Source: ZC4RG30 sp049841155 (GTDB lineage Bacteria; Pseudomonadota; Gammaproteobacteria; Steroidobacterales; Steroidobacteraceae). Taken from it: DNA of 64,000 nucleotides. The stretch is taken from the NCBI GenBank assembly GCA_049841155.1, contig JASGHI010000004.1:434001-498000 (forward strand), in the 5' to 3' direction. Shown here one piece after another: positions 23,996 through 32,564 of this stretch. The position numbers were made by a program, and so were the translations under genes. Under the pieces are notes generated by a model. The model had not been told where the DNA came from. It worked only from the letters and a program-made list of their open reading frames with translations, and did not search any database. Each line of letters opens with the position of its first letter. The stretch's first letter is position 1.

Positions 23996-26485
23996 ATGTC
24001 ATCGCTGAGAAAGTGCGCAGTCTCGACCGCGTCATTCATGGCGTTTGCCGCCACTGCCCCGGTACACGCCCAGACCGCAGGCAATGAGGTCACGCTCGAC
24101 GAGGTGGTGGTCACCGCGCAGAAGCGCGAGGTCAATCTGCAGGCAGTGGCCCAGACAGTCACGGCCGTCAGCGGCGAGGCGCTGGTGCGGCAGGGTGTCA
24201 AGGACATCACCGACCTCGCGCGCGTCGCGCCGGAAGTCAATGTGATCGCCGGCAGCATGAACAACATCACCATCCGCGGCATCCGCACCAATTCGTTCGG
24301 CCCGACGCTGGACAACGCCAATGCGGTGTACGTGGACGGCAACTACAACGCCCGTTTCACGTCGCTGAACGGCCTGTTCTTCGACGTGCAGCGCATCGAG
24401 GTGCTGGACGGTCCGCAGGGCACCCTGTATGGCCGCAACAGCGCCGGTGGCGCGATCAACGTCATCACCAACCGCCCCGGCAGCGAATTCGGCGGCACCG
24501 GCACCGTGGAGATCGGCAACTACAACGCCGTGATGCTGACCGGCGCGGTGAACCTGCCGCTCACCGACACGCTGTCGAGCCGCTTCTCGTACTACCGGAC
24601 CAAGCGCTCGGGTTTCTACACCGACACCGGCCTGAACGATCAGAACATCGAGTCCTGGCGCGCACAGCTGCAGTGGAAGCCGGGCGAGAACGACACGCTC
24701 CTCATCAGCGCCTATGCCAGCACGCTGGGCGGCAAGGGCAGTGGCGCCACGACGCTCAAGGAAGTGCTGAAGAACCCCACCATCCTGACCAACACGACCA
24801 CCGGCAACATCGTCGCCTACAATGGGGCCTGCCCGGCTGGCGCCACATGCACGTCGGCCGTGGTGCCGATCCGTGCCTCGGACGACCCGTGGCACAACGC
24901 CACGCTGTACGGCAACGCGGACCTGACCTTTGCCGGCGTCAAGAGCGATGCCTTCGCGCTGCAGTACGATCATGTTTTCCAGGAGTTCGCGACGCTGACC
25001 TTCCAGGCCTCGCGCATGACCAACAAGGCCGACAACGGCGGCGGCACGGCCAATGGCCTGCAGCAGGATCGGCGGCTGACCGCGGCGCAGCTGCTCTTCA
25101 ACACGGCTTATGGCTCGCCGGCGGCCGTCGACGATACCTGGGACAGCCAGGAGCTGCGCCTGACCTCGATCGCCACACGCCCGCTGCAATGGGTGGTGGG
25201 TCTGTACCGCTTCCACGAGAAGGGCGGTGGTTCGAATGCGACCTATGCGCGCTCGGTGGTCACCGATGTCAACTCGCCGAACCTGGGCTCGTTCATCTTC
25301 CCTGCCACGCGCAGCATCGCGCAGGACATCCCGAACATCCTGAACGAGACCACCGCGCTGGCGGCGTTCGGCCAGGCCACGTGGACGCCGGCGGCACTGG
25401 ATCGCCTGCACCTGACGGCGGGTCTGCGCTACAACAAGGATGACAAGCACGGCGTGCTGTACATCTATCCGCAGAACGGCCCCATCTCGGTCGGCGCCTT
25501 CGGGCCGACGGGTCTGTTCGACCAGTCCAAGAGCTGGACCTCGACCACTTACAAAGCCAACATCTCGTGGGATCTGACCGAACAGAACATGATCTACATC
25601 GACCGCGCCACCGGCTTCCAGTCGGGCGGCTACGGTTACGGTGCATCGCCGGCGTACGAGCCGACGAAGATCTCAGCCTGGGAAATCGGCTCGAAGAACC
25701 GCTTCTTTGACAACCGGCTGCAGGTGAACTTCTCGGCGTGGGACTACAAGTACACCGGGCAGACGCAGAACATCAACGACGTGTTCCTGGTCAACTTCGC
25801 CGGTCTGCCCTGCCCGGGCAGCCCGGGCTGCATACCCTTCAACTTCATCACCGTGGCCAACGCCGGCAGCACGAAGGTCAGGGGCCAGAGCCTGGACATC
25901 CAGGTCCAGCCGACGGCGAACGACCATCTGTCGTTGAACGTGCAGCACATCGACGGCAAGTTCGAGGACTATGACCTGACGGCGCGCTATACGGCGAATG
26001 CCATCAGGTTCGGCACCACGTTCGCCGCGCTGAACCCGGGCTACTCACCGACCGGTGACCAGAGCGGTCCGAGCTTCAACTTCAACGGCACGCAGGTCGG
26101 TGCGACTCCGAAGATCGGCATCCGCGCCGGTTACGATCACACCTTCCGCGGGGGAGACTTCGAGTACACGCCGGCCCTGTACTACGTCTACAACGGCAAG
26201 CAGCGCAACGGCAACGGCGTGGCGCCGAACATGCCGCCGGGCGAGGACTTCTGGACCCTTCCGGCCTGGAGCACGATCGATCTGTCGTTCGCGATTGCGC
26301 GCGCCGACGGCAGGTACAGCCTGACGTTCTGGGGCCGCAACCTCGCGAACAAGCTGACCGTCACAGGTCGCGGCTACTCGGCCAACAGCGCCGCGCTGTC
26401 GCCAGCCGCCGCGCTGTATGCCTACACGACGGAGAGCTACGGTCCGCCGCGGACCTACGGTTTGACGGTGAACGCGAACTTCTGA
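23996..26485 (+). CDS. TonB-dependent outer-membrane receptor
   Basis: An 829-residue outer-membrane receptor. A signal peptide of about 23 residues (ends PVHAQ) is followed by a TonB box (VTLDEVVVTAQKRE), a plug domain with RIEVLDGPQGTLYGRNSAGGAINVIT, and a 22-strand barrel ending in Phe (NANF). TonB-ExbB-driven receptors of this wording take up organic compounds too large for porins. It has its own near-consensus promoter with the shared palindrome. It ends at a hairpin shared with the TetR gene. It is the likely entry point for the substrate of the 8-33 kb block. Confidence 0.95.
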   Translation: MSSLRKCAVSTASFMAFAATAPVHAQTAGNEVTLDEVVVTAQKREVNLQAVAQTVTAVSGEALVRQGVKDITDLARVAPEVNVIAGSMNNITIRGIRTNSFGPTLDNANAVYVDGNYNARFTSLNGLFFDVQRIEVLDGPQGTLYGRNSAGGAINVITNRPGSEFGGTGTVEIGNYNAVMLTGAVNLPLTDTLSSRFSYYRTKRSGFYTDTGLNDQNIESWRAQLQWKPGENDTLLISAYASTLGGKGSGATTLKEVLKNPTILTNTTTGNIVAYNGACPAGATCTSAVVPIRASDDPWHNATLYGNADLTFAGVKSDAFALQYDHVFQEFATLTFQASRMTNKADNGGGTANGLQQDRRLTAAQLLFNTAYGSPAAVDDTWDSQELRLTSIATRPLQWVVGLYRFHEKGGGSNATYARSVVTDVNSPNLGSFIFPATRSIAQDIPNILNETTALAAFGQATWTPAALDRLHLTAGLRYNKDDKHGVLYIYPQNGPISVGAFGPTGLFDQSKSWTSTTYKANISWDLTEQNMIYIDRATGFQSGGYGYGASPAYEPTKISAWEIGSKNRFFDNRLQVNFSAWDYKYTGQTQNINDVFLVNFAGLPCPGSPGCIPFNFITVANAGSTKVRGQSLDIQVQPTANDHLSLNVQHIDGKFEDYDLTARYTANAIRFGTTFAALNPGYSPTGDQSGPSFNFNGTQVGATPKIGIRAGYDHTFRGGDFEYTPALYYVYNGKQRNGNGVAPNMPPGEDFWTLPAWSTIDLSFAIARADGRYSLTFWGRNLANKLTVTGRGYSANSAALSPAAALYAYTTESYGPPRTYGLTVNANF

Positions 26486-26508
26486 CGCGGAGCTGACACG
26501 CCTGACGC

Positions 26509-26545
26509 GCCCATCGCTGCTGGCCTCAAGCCAGTGGCGATGGGC
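26509..26545. terminator. Hairpin between TonB receptor and TetR gene
   Basis: GCCCATCGC-TG-CTGGC, loop CTCAA, GCCAG-TG-GCGATGGGC, followed by ATTTCTGC. The stem is long with a small internal mismatch and a short T-run on the plus side. Suited to end both convergent genes. Confidence 0.65.
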
Positions 26546-26566
26546 ATTTCTGCATGCGTTGTCGGG

Positions 26567-27190
26567 CTAGTCCCTGGCTGACTGGCTCTTGACGGGCTGG
26601 GCTGCGGCGTAACGCTTGACGATGTCGATCATCTGATTGATCAGGCTGTCACGCTCGGCCTCGCCGAGTCCGTCCGTGATCCACAGAACCGTCATCGTGG
26701 CCGCCAGTATCCGCGTCAGGCCGAGCAGGTCGGCGTCGCCGACACCACAGCCGGTCAGGATTTTCGCCATGGTCTTGTGCCGATACCGATACAGGTCTCT
26801 CAGCATGGCGCTGACATACTTGTCGCGGCGGGCCCACAGCCGCAGCGCAAGTTCGATCCGTGAGCCTTCGTTGGTGTCGTTCGCTGTTTGCGGCGCCCGC
26901 ATCAACGTGCGCAGCTGTTCGAAGGCGTCCTCGGGATGCTGCTCTATTGCCAGCTCTATGATGTGGTTCGAGTACACGCGCCACTCGGCCAGCATGGCGT
27001 CGAGCAGCGCCTTGCGGTCCTTGAAGTGCCAGTAGAAGCTGCCCTTGGTAACTTTCAGGTCACGCGCCAGCCGCTCGATGCGCACATTGGCCATGCCATA
27101 GCGTGCCAGCGTGACCAGTCCGGCGCGGACCCAGTCGTCTGCTCCGAGCCGGGGCGCACGCGAGACCGCTTTCTTTTTGCTTTCCGCCAT
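26567..27190 (-). CDS. TetR/AcrR family transcriptional regulator
   Basis: A 207-residue regulator of normal family length. The helix-turn-helix is at about residues 34-60 (IERLARDLKVTKGSFYWHF, then KDRKALLDAM), and the C-terminal helical ligand-binding domain fills the rest. It is the only full-length transcription factor inside the 8-33 kb block, between the TonB receptor and the isomerase/SDR operon. It is therefore the best candidate to bind the 14-bp palindrome found in five promoters. Its own upstream region has only a partial half-site (TTTAACATT), so simple autoregulation is not obvious. Confidence 0.93.
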   Translation of the reverse strand: MAESKKKAVSRAPRLGADDWVRAGLVTLARYGMANVRIERLARDLKVTKGSFYWHFKDRKALLDAMLAEWRVYSNHIIELAIEQHPEDAFEQLRTLMRAPQTANDTNEGSRIELALRLWARRDKYVSAMLRDLYRYRHKTMAKILTGCGVGDADLLGLTRILAATMTVLWITDGLGEAERDSLINQMIDIVKRYAAAQPVKSQSARD

Positions 27191-27291
27191 CCGGGGAGTT
27201 TAACATTCCGGTTTGCACCGGTCCCAGGCGGCCTGCAGCCCGGACAACCCGCCGGCTATGGCACGCCGCGCTGCGCGCGCCGGAGGGCGGC

Positions 27292-28416
27292 TCAGGCCAG
27301 TGCGGCGCGGCAGTAATCGAGGCAGCGCCGCACTTCGGTGACGGCGTCGGAAGTGGTGCGGCAGCCGTAGTCGTACTCGATCTGCACCGGGATGTCCCAC
27401 TTTTCCTTCTTCAGCAGCTGCAGCACCTCGCTCAGCGGCGCATCGCCCTGGCCCCAGGGCCAGTTGTTGAGCAGATTGTTGGTGACATCGCCACCCAGCG
27501 ACTTGCTGCGCTTGCGGTCCTTCAGATGGATGTCGGTGATGCGCGCATGATGCTTCTGGATGAAGGCCACCGAATCGTAACCGGCGGCCGTGAAGTAGCC
27601 GACATCCAGGCAGATGCCCAGATACGGACTCAGCGCCAGCAGCTTTTCATAGGCCTCGGGCGTCGCGAACTGGTCGGGATTGTGGATGTTGTCCTGGGTG
27701 TGGCCGGCCCACACCATCTTGTGCCGGTCTGCCGCCGCGGCTATGCGCGGTGCGATATTCAGCATCGAGCTGCCGGACATCGTCTTCACGCCCAGGCCCC
27801 GGGCCATCGTGAAGGCATACTCGATGGTCTCGTCGGTGGGCGGATTGCCGCCGAAGCCCAGCCCGTACCACAGCACGCGCAGGTCGATGCCGGCGTCGGT
27901 GAACTTCTTGCGCACGGCCCGCCAGGTGGCCGGTGTGGTGGCATTGCGCCAGTCCTGCAAGCGCCGGGCCTGCGCCTGCTGCGCGGCCTGCTGTTCCGGC
28001 GTTGATGGCGGACCGGCGACGCGGTTGCCCTCGCCGCCGGTGGTGCTGAAGGGCAGCACCATTTGCATGTCGGCGCAGCGTGGCAGCAATCCGTGGGCAT
28101 TGAGCTGCGGCGGCTCGGCCGCCGGAGTGCCGCCGCCACCGGCACCCGCGGGTGCACCGGCCAGCGCTTCGGCGTGGCCGGACGTCAGCGCGACCTCGCT
28201 GAGCCCCACCTTCAGCAGTGAAGGAATCAGCTGGTCGACCGGCAGGGTGCCGAAACTGCCGCTGATGGCGCCGATCTGCACGCCGCCGAAACGCGAATCG
28301 GGACGGCCCGGGGCGGCACCCTGGGCGAACAGCACCCGGGCGGAGAAACCTGCCGCCACCGGCAGCGTGGCCAGTGCGAGCGTGCCGAACTCGCGCCGGT
28401 TGAATTGACTCGACAT
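27292..28416 (-). CDS. Tat-exported sugar phosphate isomerase/epimerase-family TIM barrel
   Basis: A 374-residue protein of the xylose-isomerase-like TIM-barrel family. The N-terminus is a twin-arginine signal (NRREFGTLALATLPVAAG), so it would be exported folded with its metal. Likely metal ligands occur in the strand ending ICLDVGYFTAAG, in RITDIHLKDRK and in VQIEYDYG. A Gly/Ala/Pro-rich insertion lies near residues 85-105. Exported members are reported as 3-keto-sugar isomerases or 3-keto-glycoside lyases, which would fit the GMC dehydrogenase at 10431. That link is inference. It is second in an operon after the SDR gene (49 bases apart). Confidence 0.82.
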   Translation of the reverse strand: MSSQFNRREFGTLALATLPVAAGFSARVLFAQGAAPGRPDSRFGGVQIGAISGSFGTLPVDQLIPSLLKVGLSEVALTSGHAEALAGAPAGAGGGGTPAAEPPQLNAHGLLPRCADMQMVLPFSTTGGEGNRVAGPPSTPEQQAAQQAQARRLQDWRNATTPATWRAVRKKFTDAGIDLRVLWYGLGFGGNPPTDETIEYAFTMARGLGVKTMSGSSMLNIAPRIAAAADRHKMVWAGHTQDNIHNPDQFATPEAYEKLLALSPYLGICLDVGYFTAAGYDSVAFIQKHHARITDIHLKDRKRSKSLGGDVTNNLLNNWPWGQGDAPLSEVLQLLKKEKWDIPVQIEYDYGCRTTSDAVTEVRRCLDYCRAALA

Positions 28417-28465
28417 GCGGATCTCCTTCGGGTGCGTGTGCCGGGAGCGGGTGTCACTGCCTGTC

Positions 28466-29266
28466 CTATCTAGGCCGTGTGGGCGCGTAGCCGAGGTGCA
28501 TGCCGGCGTCGATGATCATGAACTCGCCGGTGACGTGGCGGCTTTCGGGGCCCGCAAAGAACAGGATCGCTTCGGCGATGTCTTCGGGCATCGATGCCAC
28601 TTGCAATGGCACGGATCTGGCGACGGCTTCGGCGGTCTGCGATTCGGCTGTGTCACCTTGATATTTCGCGAACCAGCCCGAGCCGATATAGCCGGGGCAG
28701 ACGACATTGACGCGAATGTCGGGCGCGAGGGCACGGGCGAGCGACAGCGTCATCGTGTTGAGCGCCCCCTTGGTGGAGGCGTATGCGATGGACGAGCCCA
28801 TGCCGGTCACGCCCGCGATCGAGGATACATTGACCACGGAGGCCTTGCCCGCCGCAACAAGATGCGGCTGGGCGGCGCGGATCATCTGGTAGACGGCGAC
28901 GACGTTGACTTTGTAGAGGCGCAGGAAGTCTTCGGCGTCGAGCGCGTCGAGGTCGGAATGCCTGGCGAACTTGGTTATGCCTGCATTGTTGATCAGGATG
29001 TCGAGGCCTCCGAACCTTTCGACGGCTGCGCCGACGAGTGCGCGGCAGTCGGGATCTTCTGCGACGTTGGCCCTCACGGCAAAGGCTTCGACGCCGAGCC
29101 TCTGGCATTGGGCGACGACTTCATTGGCGGCTTCGGCGCTGGAATTGTAGTTGATGCAGACGTTGACGCCGCGACGGGCCAGGCCGACCGCAGTTGCCGC
29201 GCCGAGGCCGGTGCCCCCGCCCGTGACGATGGCGCGCTTGCCTTTCATGCTGTTGATATCCGTCAT
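28466..29266 (-). CDS. Short-chain dehydrogenase/reductase
   Basis: A 266-residue SDR. The cofactor motif is TGGGTGLGAATA near residues 14-25, then NNAG in ILINNAGIT. The catalytic triad has Ser in NVSSIAG and Tyr-Lys in AYASTKGAL. No signal peptide, so it is cytoplasmic and NAD(P)-dependent; alcohol or keto substrate unknown. An ATG at 29278 exists, but it lies inside the palindromic operator (29277-29290). I therefore start at 29266 (MTDINSMKGK), with GGAACC ahead. First gene of the SDR-isomerase operon. Confidence 0.88.
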   Translation of the reverse strand: MTDINSMKGKRAIVTGGGTGLGAATAVGLARRGVNVCINYNSSAEAANEVVAQCQRLGVEAFAVRANVAEDPDCRALVGAAVERFGGLDILINNAGITKFARHSDLDALDAEDFLRLYKVNVVAVYQMIRAAQPHLVAAGKASVVNVSSIAGVTGMGSSIAYASTKGALNTMTLSLARALAPDIRVNVVCPGYIGSGWFAKYQGDTAESQTAEAVARSVPLQVASMPEDIAEAILFFAGPESRHVTGEFMIIDAGMHLGYAPTRPR

Positions 29267-29276
29267 TGCCGGTTCC

Positions 29277-29290
29277 ATACTTTAACGTAT
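29277..29290. promoter_or_regulatory. Palindromic operator in the SDR / lipoprotein-hydrolase divergent region
   Basis: ATACTTTAACGTAT, an ATAC-N6-GTAT inverted repeat, identical at the ten constrained positions to the sites at 12249 and 15250. On the minus strand TAAAGT inside it could be the SDR -10. It lies 11 bases upstream of the SDR start and about 90 bases upstream of the plus-strand hydrolase, so it may control either. Confidence 0.6.
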
Positions 29291-29377
29291 CGTTGGTGCA
29301 GGTGCAGCAGGAAAGTCCGTGGGAAGTTCTTGCTCCAAGTATGATCACACGCGCAGTTCTGCAACCGGAGGCTGGTG

Positions 29378-30328
29378 ATGAGCAAAGCCGTACAAGTTTC
29401 CCCCGCCGCTGGGGCGCTCCGGACGATCCTTCTGGCAGCCTCCGCGGCCGGCTTGCTGGCCGCAGCGGCCTGCAGTTCCTCTACTGACCAGCCGTCCGCA
29501 GCTGTCAAAGCTGCCGACTATGTGCCGGGCAAGGCGTTCGAGACCGGTGTGGTCGAGGCCGGCGGCTACACGCTTCGCTACAGCGTCGCGGGTCCCTCAG
29601 GGGCGCCGGTGATCGTCAGTCTGCCGGGTTCCGCCGGGCTGGAGATGTCGCGGGCAAAGGATCAGCTCGTGGACCAGTTCCGCATCATCGAGATCAATCC
29701 GCCGGGGTGGGGGGACGATCCTGAACTTTCTGCAGAGATGACCCAGGAGGAGATCGGCAGGATTCTGGGCGAGGCTGCCAACAAGCTGGTGGAGGGCCGC
29801 TACCATCTGATCGGCACCTCGATGGGGGGCGGCAACGCCCTGTGGCTGGCCGCCCATTATCCGGACCGGGTCAAATCGATCCTGCTCGAGGGTGGCATGG
29901 CGCCTACGCGTGAATCAGACCTGACATCACCGCTCATCACTACGGCATTCGTGCGGCAACAGCGTGCCGCTCCCTCGCAGCCCAACGGCGGCTACCCGAC
30001 GCCGCCCATGGATCCGGCCAAGCCCTGGGCCACGGGCGAGTACAACATGAAGCAGATGCAGAACCGCTTCAAGATGATGAGCTGGGTCCAGTGCGACATT
30101 GGTGACGATGCGCTGTTCGCGAAGATCCGGGCCAGCGGCATTCCAGTCTATGGACTGCTCGGCGACAAGGACGGCATCATCAAGCCGACGGTGCAGGAAT
30201 ACTATGCACAGGTGCTGCCTGAGTCGAAGTTCATGCTGGTGCCGGGAGGCGGGCATGACCTGCAGAACACGCAGACGGACGTCTTCGTCAGGGAAGCCCG
30301 TCAGTTCTTTCGAACAGCCGGGCCCTGA
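29378..30328 (+). CDS. Exported alpha/beta hydrolase, possible lipoprotein
   Basis: A 316-residue hydrolase with an N-terminal export signal ending LLAAAACSSS. The Cys suggests a lipoprotein, although the lipobox is imperfect (Ala at -3). The nucleophile elbow is GTSMGGGN, the acid is probably in GLLGDKDGII, and the His is in PGGGHDL near the C-terminus. The start is the ATG at 29378 with GGAG seven bases upstream; a GTG three bases earlier is also open. It is divergent from the SDR operon across the shared palindrome. The substrate is unknown. Confidence 0.85.
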   Translation: MSKAVQVSPAAGALRTILLAASAAGLLAAAACSSSTDQPSAAVKAADYVPGKAFETGVVEAGGYTLRYSVAGPSGAPVIVSLPGSAGLEMSRAKDQLVDQFRIIEINPPGWGDDPELSAEMTQEEIGRILGEAANKLVEGRYHLIGTSMGGGNALWLAAHYPDRVKSILLEGGMAPTRESDLTSPLITTAFVRQQRAAPSQPNGGYPTPPMDPAKPWATGEYNMKQMQNRFKMMSWVQCDIGDDALFAKIRASGIPVYGLLGDKDGIIKPTVQEYYAQVLPESKFMLVPGGGHDLQNTQTDVFVREARQFFRTAGP

Positions 30329-30358
30329 GTTCTCCGACCTGAAAAACCGGCAGCCCGT

Positions 30359-32428
30359 CTATTTGATCAGCTTCACCGCCACGGAAGTGCCCGTTACATA
30401 GCCGATCGCGGCGCCCTTCATCAGCCCCTTGTAGTTGGCAATGATCCCCGGGCCGGCGGCATCCTTGACGGCCTGCACTGTGCCGCTGGTGTATTCACCG
30501 GCGTGCTGGAAGCCGCTGAGGATGTAGGTCCATCCATTCAGATCATCCACGCCCTGCAGGCCGGTGCATTCTGCTCCGGCGGGTGCCGAAAGCACGCGCA
30601 ACAGGCGTCCCGTATCCAGCTCATAGGCCCACACGAAGTTGCTGACGTGGTTGCCGCTGTCCTCGCCGATGAAAAGCGTGCGCAGCTTTTCGGAATACTT
30701 GAGATTGTCGGGGCAGGAGATGCCATCCACGTCATTGGTGTTGCCCACGGCATCGGCAGCAACCTGCATGCCGTTGATCAGCATGCTGGTCTGGTAGGGA
30801 ACCCAGTCGCTGGCGATGAGATTGCCGTCCGTGTCGGTCTGGTTTGCGCCCAGCGCGTGCATGAGGACCATGCCGGCGCTGTTCGCGGCGAAGCCGACCA
30901 GGCTGTTGACCAGTGCCCCGCCACCGAGCGGCACTTCCTTGTTGTGCGCATTGCCGGGCGTCAGTGAGCCGGAGATGGCGGAAATCGCCGAATAGGCCAT
31001 CTTGTCCTGCTTGTTGACCGTCGTGCCTTCCATCTTCGTGAACACCATGCTGGCGCCCTTGAGGGCCGCATAGCGATGCGTTTCGAGGAAGGCGGCGGCC
31101 TTCTCCTGCCCGGGCACCAGCCTCACCCACATGCTCTTGCCGGCGTTCTTGATTTCCGTGTAGCTCGGATCGCCGGGGTTTGTCGTGGTGGAATAGAAGA
31201 TGCCGTTGTTCTTGATGCTGCCGGCCGCCGTGACGGTTGTAAGAGCGCTGTCATTGGCAAGCGTCTCGATCTCGCTGCTGCTCGCATGGCCGAGCTTGAT
31301 CCACTTGATGTCGCCCGGCGTCGTTTCGTTGAGTGGGCTCACGTACTTGGCAGCGTACAGCGTGCCGGATGACAGGTTGCCGGCGCTGTCGGCCACGAAC
31401 ATGAACAGGGCGCCATTGTTGGTGTCGTCACCGCCCAGCACCGTCTTGTTGTCGGGGAATACCTGCACCAGTTCGCGCGAGTAGCGGCCCAGGTTGTAGT
31501 ACTTCCTGATCGTGCCCGTGCCGTTGGCGGCGTTGACGGTCACTTCCGGCAGGTGGCCGTAGTGATAGGGCGATGCCGTTGCGGGATTGAGGCCCGCATT
31601 GGCAATGAAGGTGCGGTACAGCTCCAGCGTCTGGTTGTCGCCCTGGTCGAAGGCGTCGGGCATGTATTCCTCGGAGGACAGGTGCGTACCCCAGGGCGAC
31701 AGGCTGCCGCCGCAGGGAATCCACAGGCCATGGATGCCGGAGGTATCCACGTTGTGGTAACTCACCAGCGTCAGGTGGCCGGTGTCCGGATTCTGTTTCA
31801 GCGTCAGCACCGCGATGGGCGAGGGGTAAGCCCCATAGGCGGCGGACTGGTATTCGAACTGGACTACCGCATGCACGGTGTTTGCCGGGGAACCCGGCAC
31901 CTTGAACAGCGAGCTGCCGTCCACGCAGTCGGAGTAGACCTGTGCGCCCGCGACTTCAATGGGCGTGCCATCCGGCCTGAAGTAACCACCCGCAACAATG
32001 GTTCCGCCACCGGCCTTGGGCACGGAGTCGCCGGTGACGAAGAATTCCGTGTAGCCCAGTTTGACCTGCCGGGTGCTGCCATCGGCGAATTCCAGCTCCA
32101 GCATGGCGCCGTCGCTGCTGGATTTTCCCAGCGCTGCAGCCGCCGCCACTGATGGAGCCGCCATGCCTACGAAGCGGGCGGATTTGATGGACTGCGGAGC
32201 GTCGCTACCATTGGTGCCGTTGGCACCGTTGCTGCCATTCGCGCCGTTGGTGCCATTGGTGCCGTCCTTTCCGTCCTCGCCACAGCCCGTCAGCAGCGTT
32301 GCCAGGCTGGCGCCTGCCATCGGCAGCAGCGGGGCGCCACCGAACAGCTGCAGCAGCGCGCGACGGGTGCGCAACTCCGGCCTGGGGAAATTCGCGGCGG
32401 CGTCTTCAGGGAACGGCTCGTTTTGCAT
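30359..32428 (-). CDS. PhoX-family (DUF839) phosphatase-like protein with Gly-X-Asn repeat
   Basis: A 689-residue exported protein. A Tat-like signal (TRRALLQLFGGAPLL) ends in a good lipobox (LLTGC), so it is probably a lipoprotein anchored on the outer face of a membrane. Right after the Cys come eight Gly-X-Asn/Asp triplets (about residues 53-76), then the PhoX-type beta-propeller. GLWIPCGGSLSPWGTHLSSEEY is a hallmark, as are the later GEDS and NLKYSEKL segments. PhoX enzymes are calcium/iron phosphatases active on phosphate esters. I did not verify all metal ligands, so catalysis is assumed. The gene stands alone on the minus strand. Confidence 0.85.
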   Translation of the reverse strand: MQNEPFPEDAAANFPRPELRTRRALLQLFGGAPLLPMAGASLATLLTGCGEDGKDGTNGTNGANGSNGANGTNGSDAPQSIKSARFVGMAAPSVAAAAALGKSSSDGAMLELEFADGSTRQVKLGYTEFFVTGDSVPKAGGGTIVAGGYFRPDGTPIEVAGAQVYSDCVDGSSLFKVPGSPANTVHAVVQFEYQSAAYGAYPSPIAVLTLKQNPDTGHLTLVSYHNVDTSGIHGLWIPCGGSLSPWGTHLSSEEYMPDAFDQGDNQTLELYRTFIANAGLNPATASPYHYGHLPEVTVNAANGTGTIRKYYNLGRYSRELVQVFPDNKTVLGGDDTNNGALFMFVADSAGNLSSGTLYAAKYVSPLNETTPGDIKWIKLGHASSSEIETLANDSALTTVTAAGSIKNNGIFYSTTTNPGDPSYTEIKNAGKSMWVRLVPGQEKAAAFLETHRYAALKGASMVFTKMEGTTVNKQDKMAYSAISAISGSLTPGNAHNKEVPLGGGALVNSLVGFAANSAGMVLMHALGANQTDTDGNLIASDWVPYQTSMLINGMQVAADAVGNTNDVDGISCPDNLKYSEKLRTLFIGEDSGNHVSNFVWAYELDTGRLLRVLSAPAGAECTGLQGVDDLNGWTYILSGFQHAGEYTSGTVQAVKDAAGPGIIANYKGLMKGAAIGYVTGTSVAVKLIK
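32203..32276 (-). repeat. 9-bp-period repeat encoding a collagen-like Gly-X-Asn run
   Basis: Within the PhoX-like gene, about eight imperfect 9-base units (plus-strand wording around TTGGTGCCA and TTGCTGCCA) encode GTN, GAN and GSN triplets. Such repeats can gain or lose units by slippage, which would change the spacing between lipid anchor and catalytic domain. Confidence 0.7.
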
Positions 32429-32564
32429 GGCCTTCGGCTCGCAGGGTTGTCTTGGAGGAGGCCATGAAGGCTAGGCATTCCATGTGACGGAGCGGTTGCG
32501 CGAAGATAGCAGTGAGGTTGCAACGTCGGTTTGTGCTGCCTGGCGCTTCTGCGCGCCAGCCCTC

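Noticed and set aside
24032..25450. Minus-strand open frame (472 codons) within the TonB receptor gene
   Set aside because: Antisense shadow of a clear receptor gene, with no signal, motif or ribosome binding site.
32203..32276. Short regular repeat considered as a CRISPR or tandem-repeat locus
   Set aside because: Period is 9 bases, in frame, encoding Gly-X-Asn inside a gene; no spacers.
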